From positions 1 through 5,807 of the forward strand of contig JAEXJU010000170.1 of NCBI GenBank assembly GCA_023448955.1: DNA of 5,807 nucleotides. The letters are read 5' to 3'. The notes beneath the pieces were generated by a model. That model was not told where the DNA came from. It saw only the letters and a list, made by a program, of their open reading frames with translations, and ran no database searches. The stretch is from Bacteroidota bacterium. Its GTDB lineage: Bacteria; Bacteroidota; Bacteroidia; Flavobacteriales; Weeksellaceae. Made by a program: the position numbers and the translations under genes. Below, in pieces: positions 5,723-5,807 of this stretch (the stretch's first letter is position 1; every line of letters starts with the position of its first letter).

Positions 5723-5807
5723 ATAATCCCACTACAAATCCGACATTTGGCACAAATCCGCTGCTAAAAATACTTTTATTCTCTTTCCAAAGCACATTGT
5801 ACATCAC
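5721..5807 (-). CDS. C-terminal end of a probable outer-membrane beta-barrel protein (5' end outside window)
   Basis: One minus-strand frame is open from the window edge to TAA (plus-strand tta, 5721-5723). It gives 28 residues that begin VMYNVLWKENKSIF and end FVPNVGFVVGL. The other two minus-strand frames have early stops. The alternating aromatic and small residues, the short polar turn WKEN-KS and the hydrophobic last strand look like the closing strands of an outer-membrane barrel or a similar outer-membrane protein. The last residue is Leu rather than the more usual Phe. It is too short to name a family, and it is unusual only in that its stop codon sits in the T-tract of the plus-strand terminator. 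The existence of the gene is likely; the barrel reading is a guess from pattern. Confidence 0.6.
   Translation of the reverse strand: MMYNVLWKENKSIFSSGFVPNVGFVVGL

Noticed and set aside
5690..5767. Small plus-strand ORF starting MMKIKEGFIFF
   Set aside because: It runs through the terminator stem and T-tract and antisense to the converging gene's end; its 25 residues show nothing recognisable.

Overview
The window looks like chromosomal DNA of a Bacteroidota member, most likely class Flavobacteriia and plausibly Chryseobacterium-like (Weeksellaceae). The evidence is AT-rich sequence, absence of clear Shine-Dalgarno sites before the starts, two matches to the Bacteroidota -7 promoter element TAnnTTTG, a DUF4251 lipoprotein, a short Crp-like regulator of the Bacteroidota type, and a ClpC with close flavobacterial character. 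The genus is an inference from protein character, not from a search. I see no insertion sequence, CRISPR array, tRNA or rRNA.

Layout. Bases 1-342 (+) hold the C-terminal third of MeaB, the GTPase chaperone of methylmalonyl-CoA mutase. It meets a convergent DUF4251 lipoprotein gene (343-858, -) with no base between the two stop codons. Next is a two-gene minus-strand unit, read right to left: a three-helix membrane protein of 71 residues (2043-2258), then 3 nt later a family-4-like glycosyltransferase (942-2039). A spacer of about 170 nt separates this unit from the divergent clpC gene (2433-4964, +). That spacer holds a candidate minus-strand promoter and a 17-bp dyad in front of clpC. clpC is complete, has all expected ATPase and ClpP-docking motifs, and is followed by a strong hairpin terminator. 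Only 10 nt beyond the T-tract a Crp/Fnr-type regulator starts (5024-5608, +). The last 87 bases hold the end of a minus-strand gene, probably an outer-membrane beta-barrel protein.

The most interesting part is 5601-5722, directly after the Crp-like gene. A perfect inverted repeat (9-bp arms, 4-nt spacer, with TTAAC-N4-GTTAA at its core, the architecture of a Crp/Fnr-family site) overlaps the regulator's stop codon. It is followed by an exact TAnnTTTG promoter element, and then by a 14-bp stem and eight Ts with no plausible gene in between. The centre of the repeat lies about 41-44 bp before the predicted transcription start, where class II Crp-family activators bind. I propose a small RNA of about 65-70 nt that may be controlled by the adjacent regulator. 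This is inferred from sequence only.

Functionally the window is mixed housekeeping: cofactor-enzyme maintenance (MeaB), envelope (lipoprotein, glycosyltransferase, barrel protein), protein quality control (ClpC with ClpP), and regulation (Crp-like protein and the candidate small RNA). Apart from the glycosyltransferase pair I see no evidence that neighbouring genes share a pathway.
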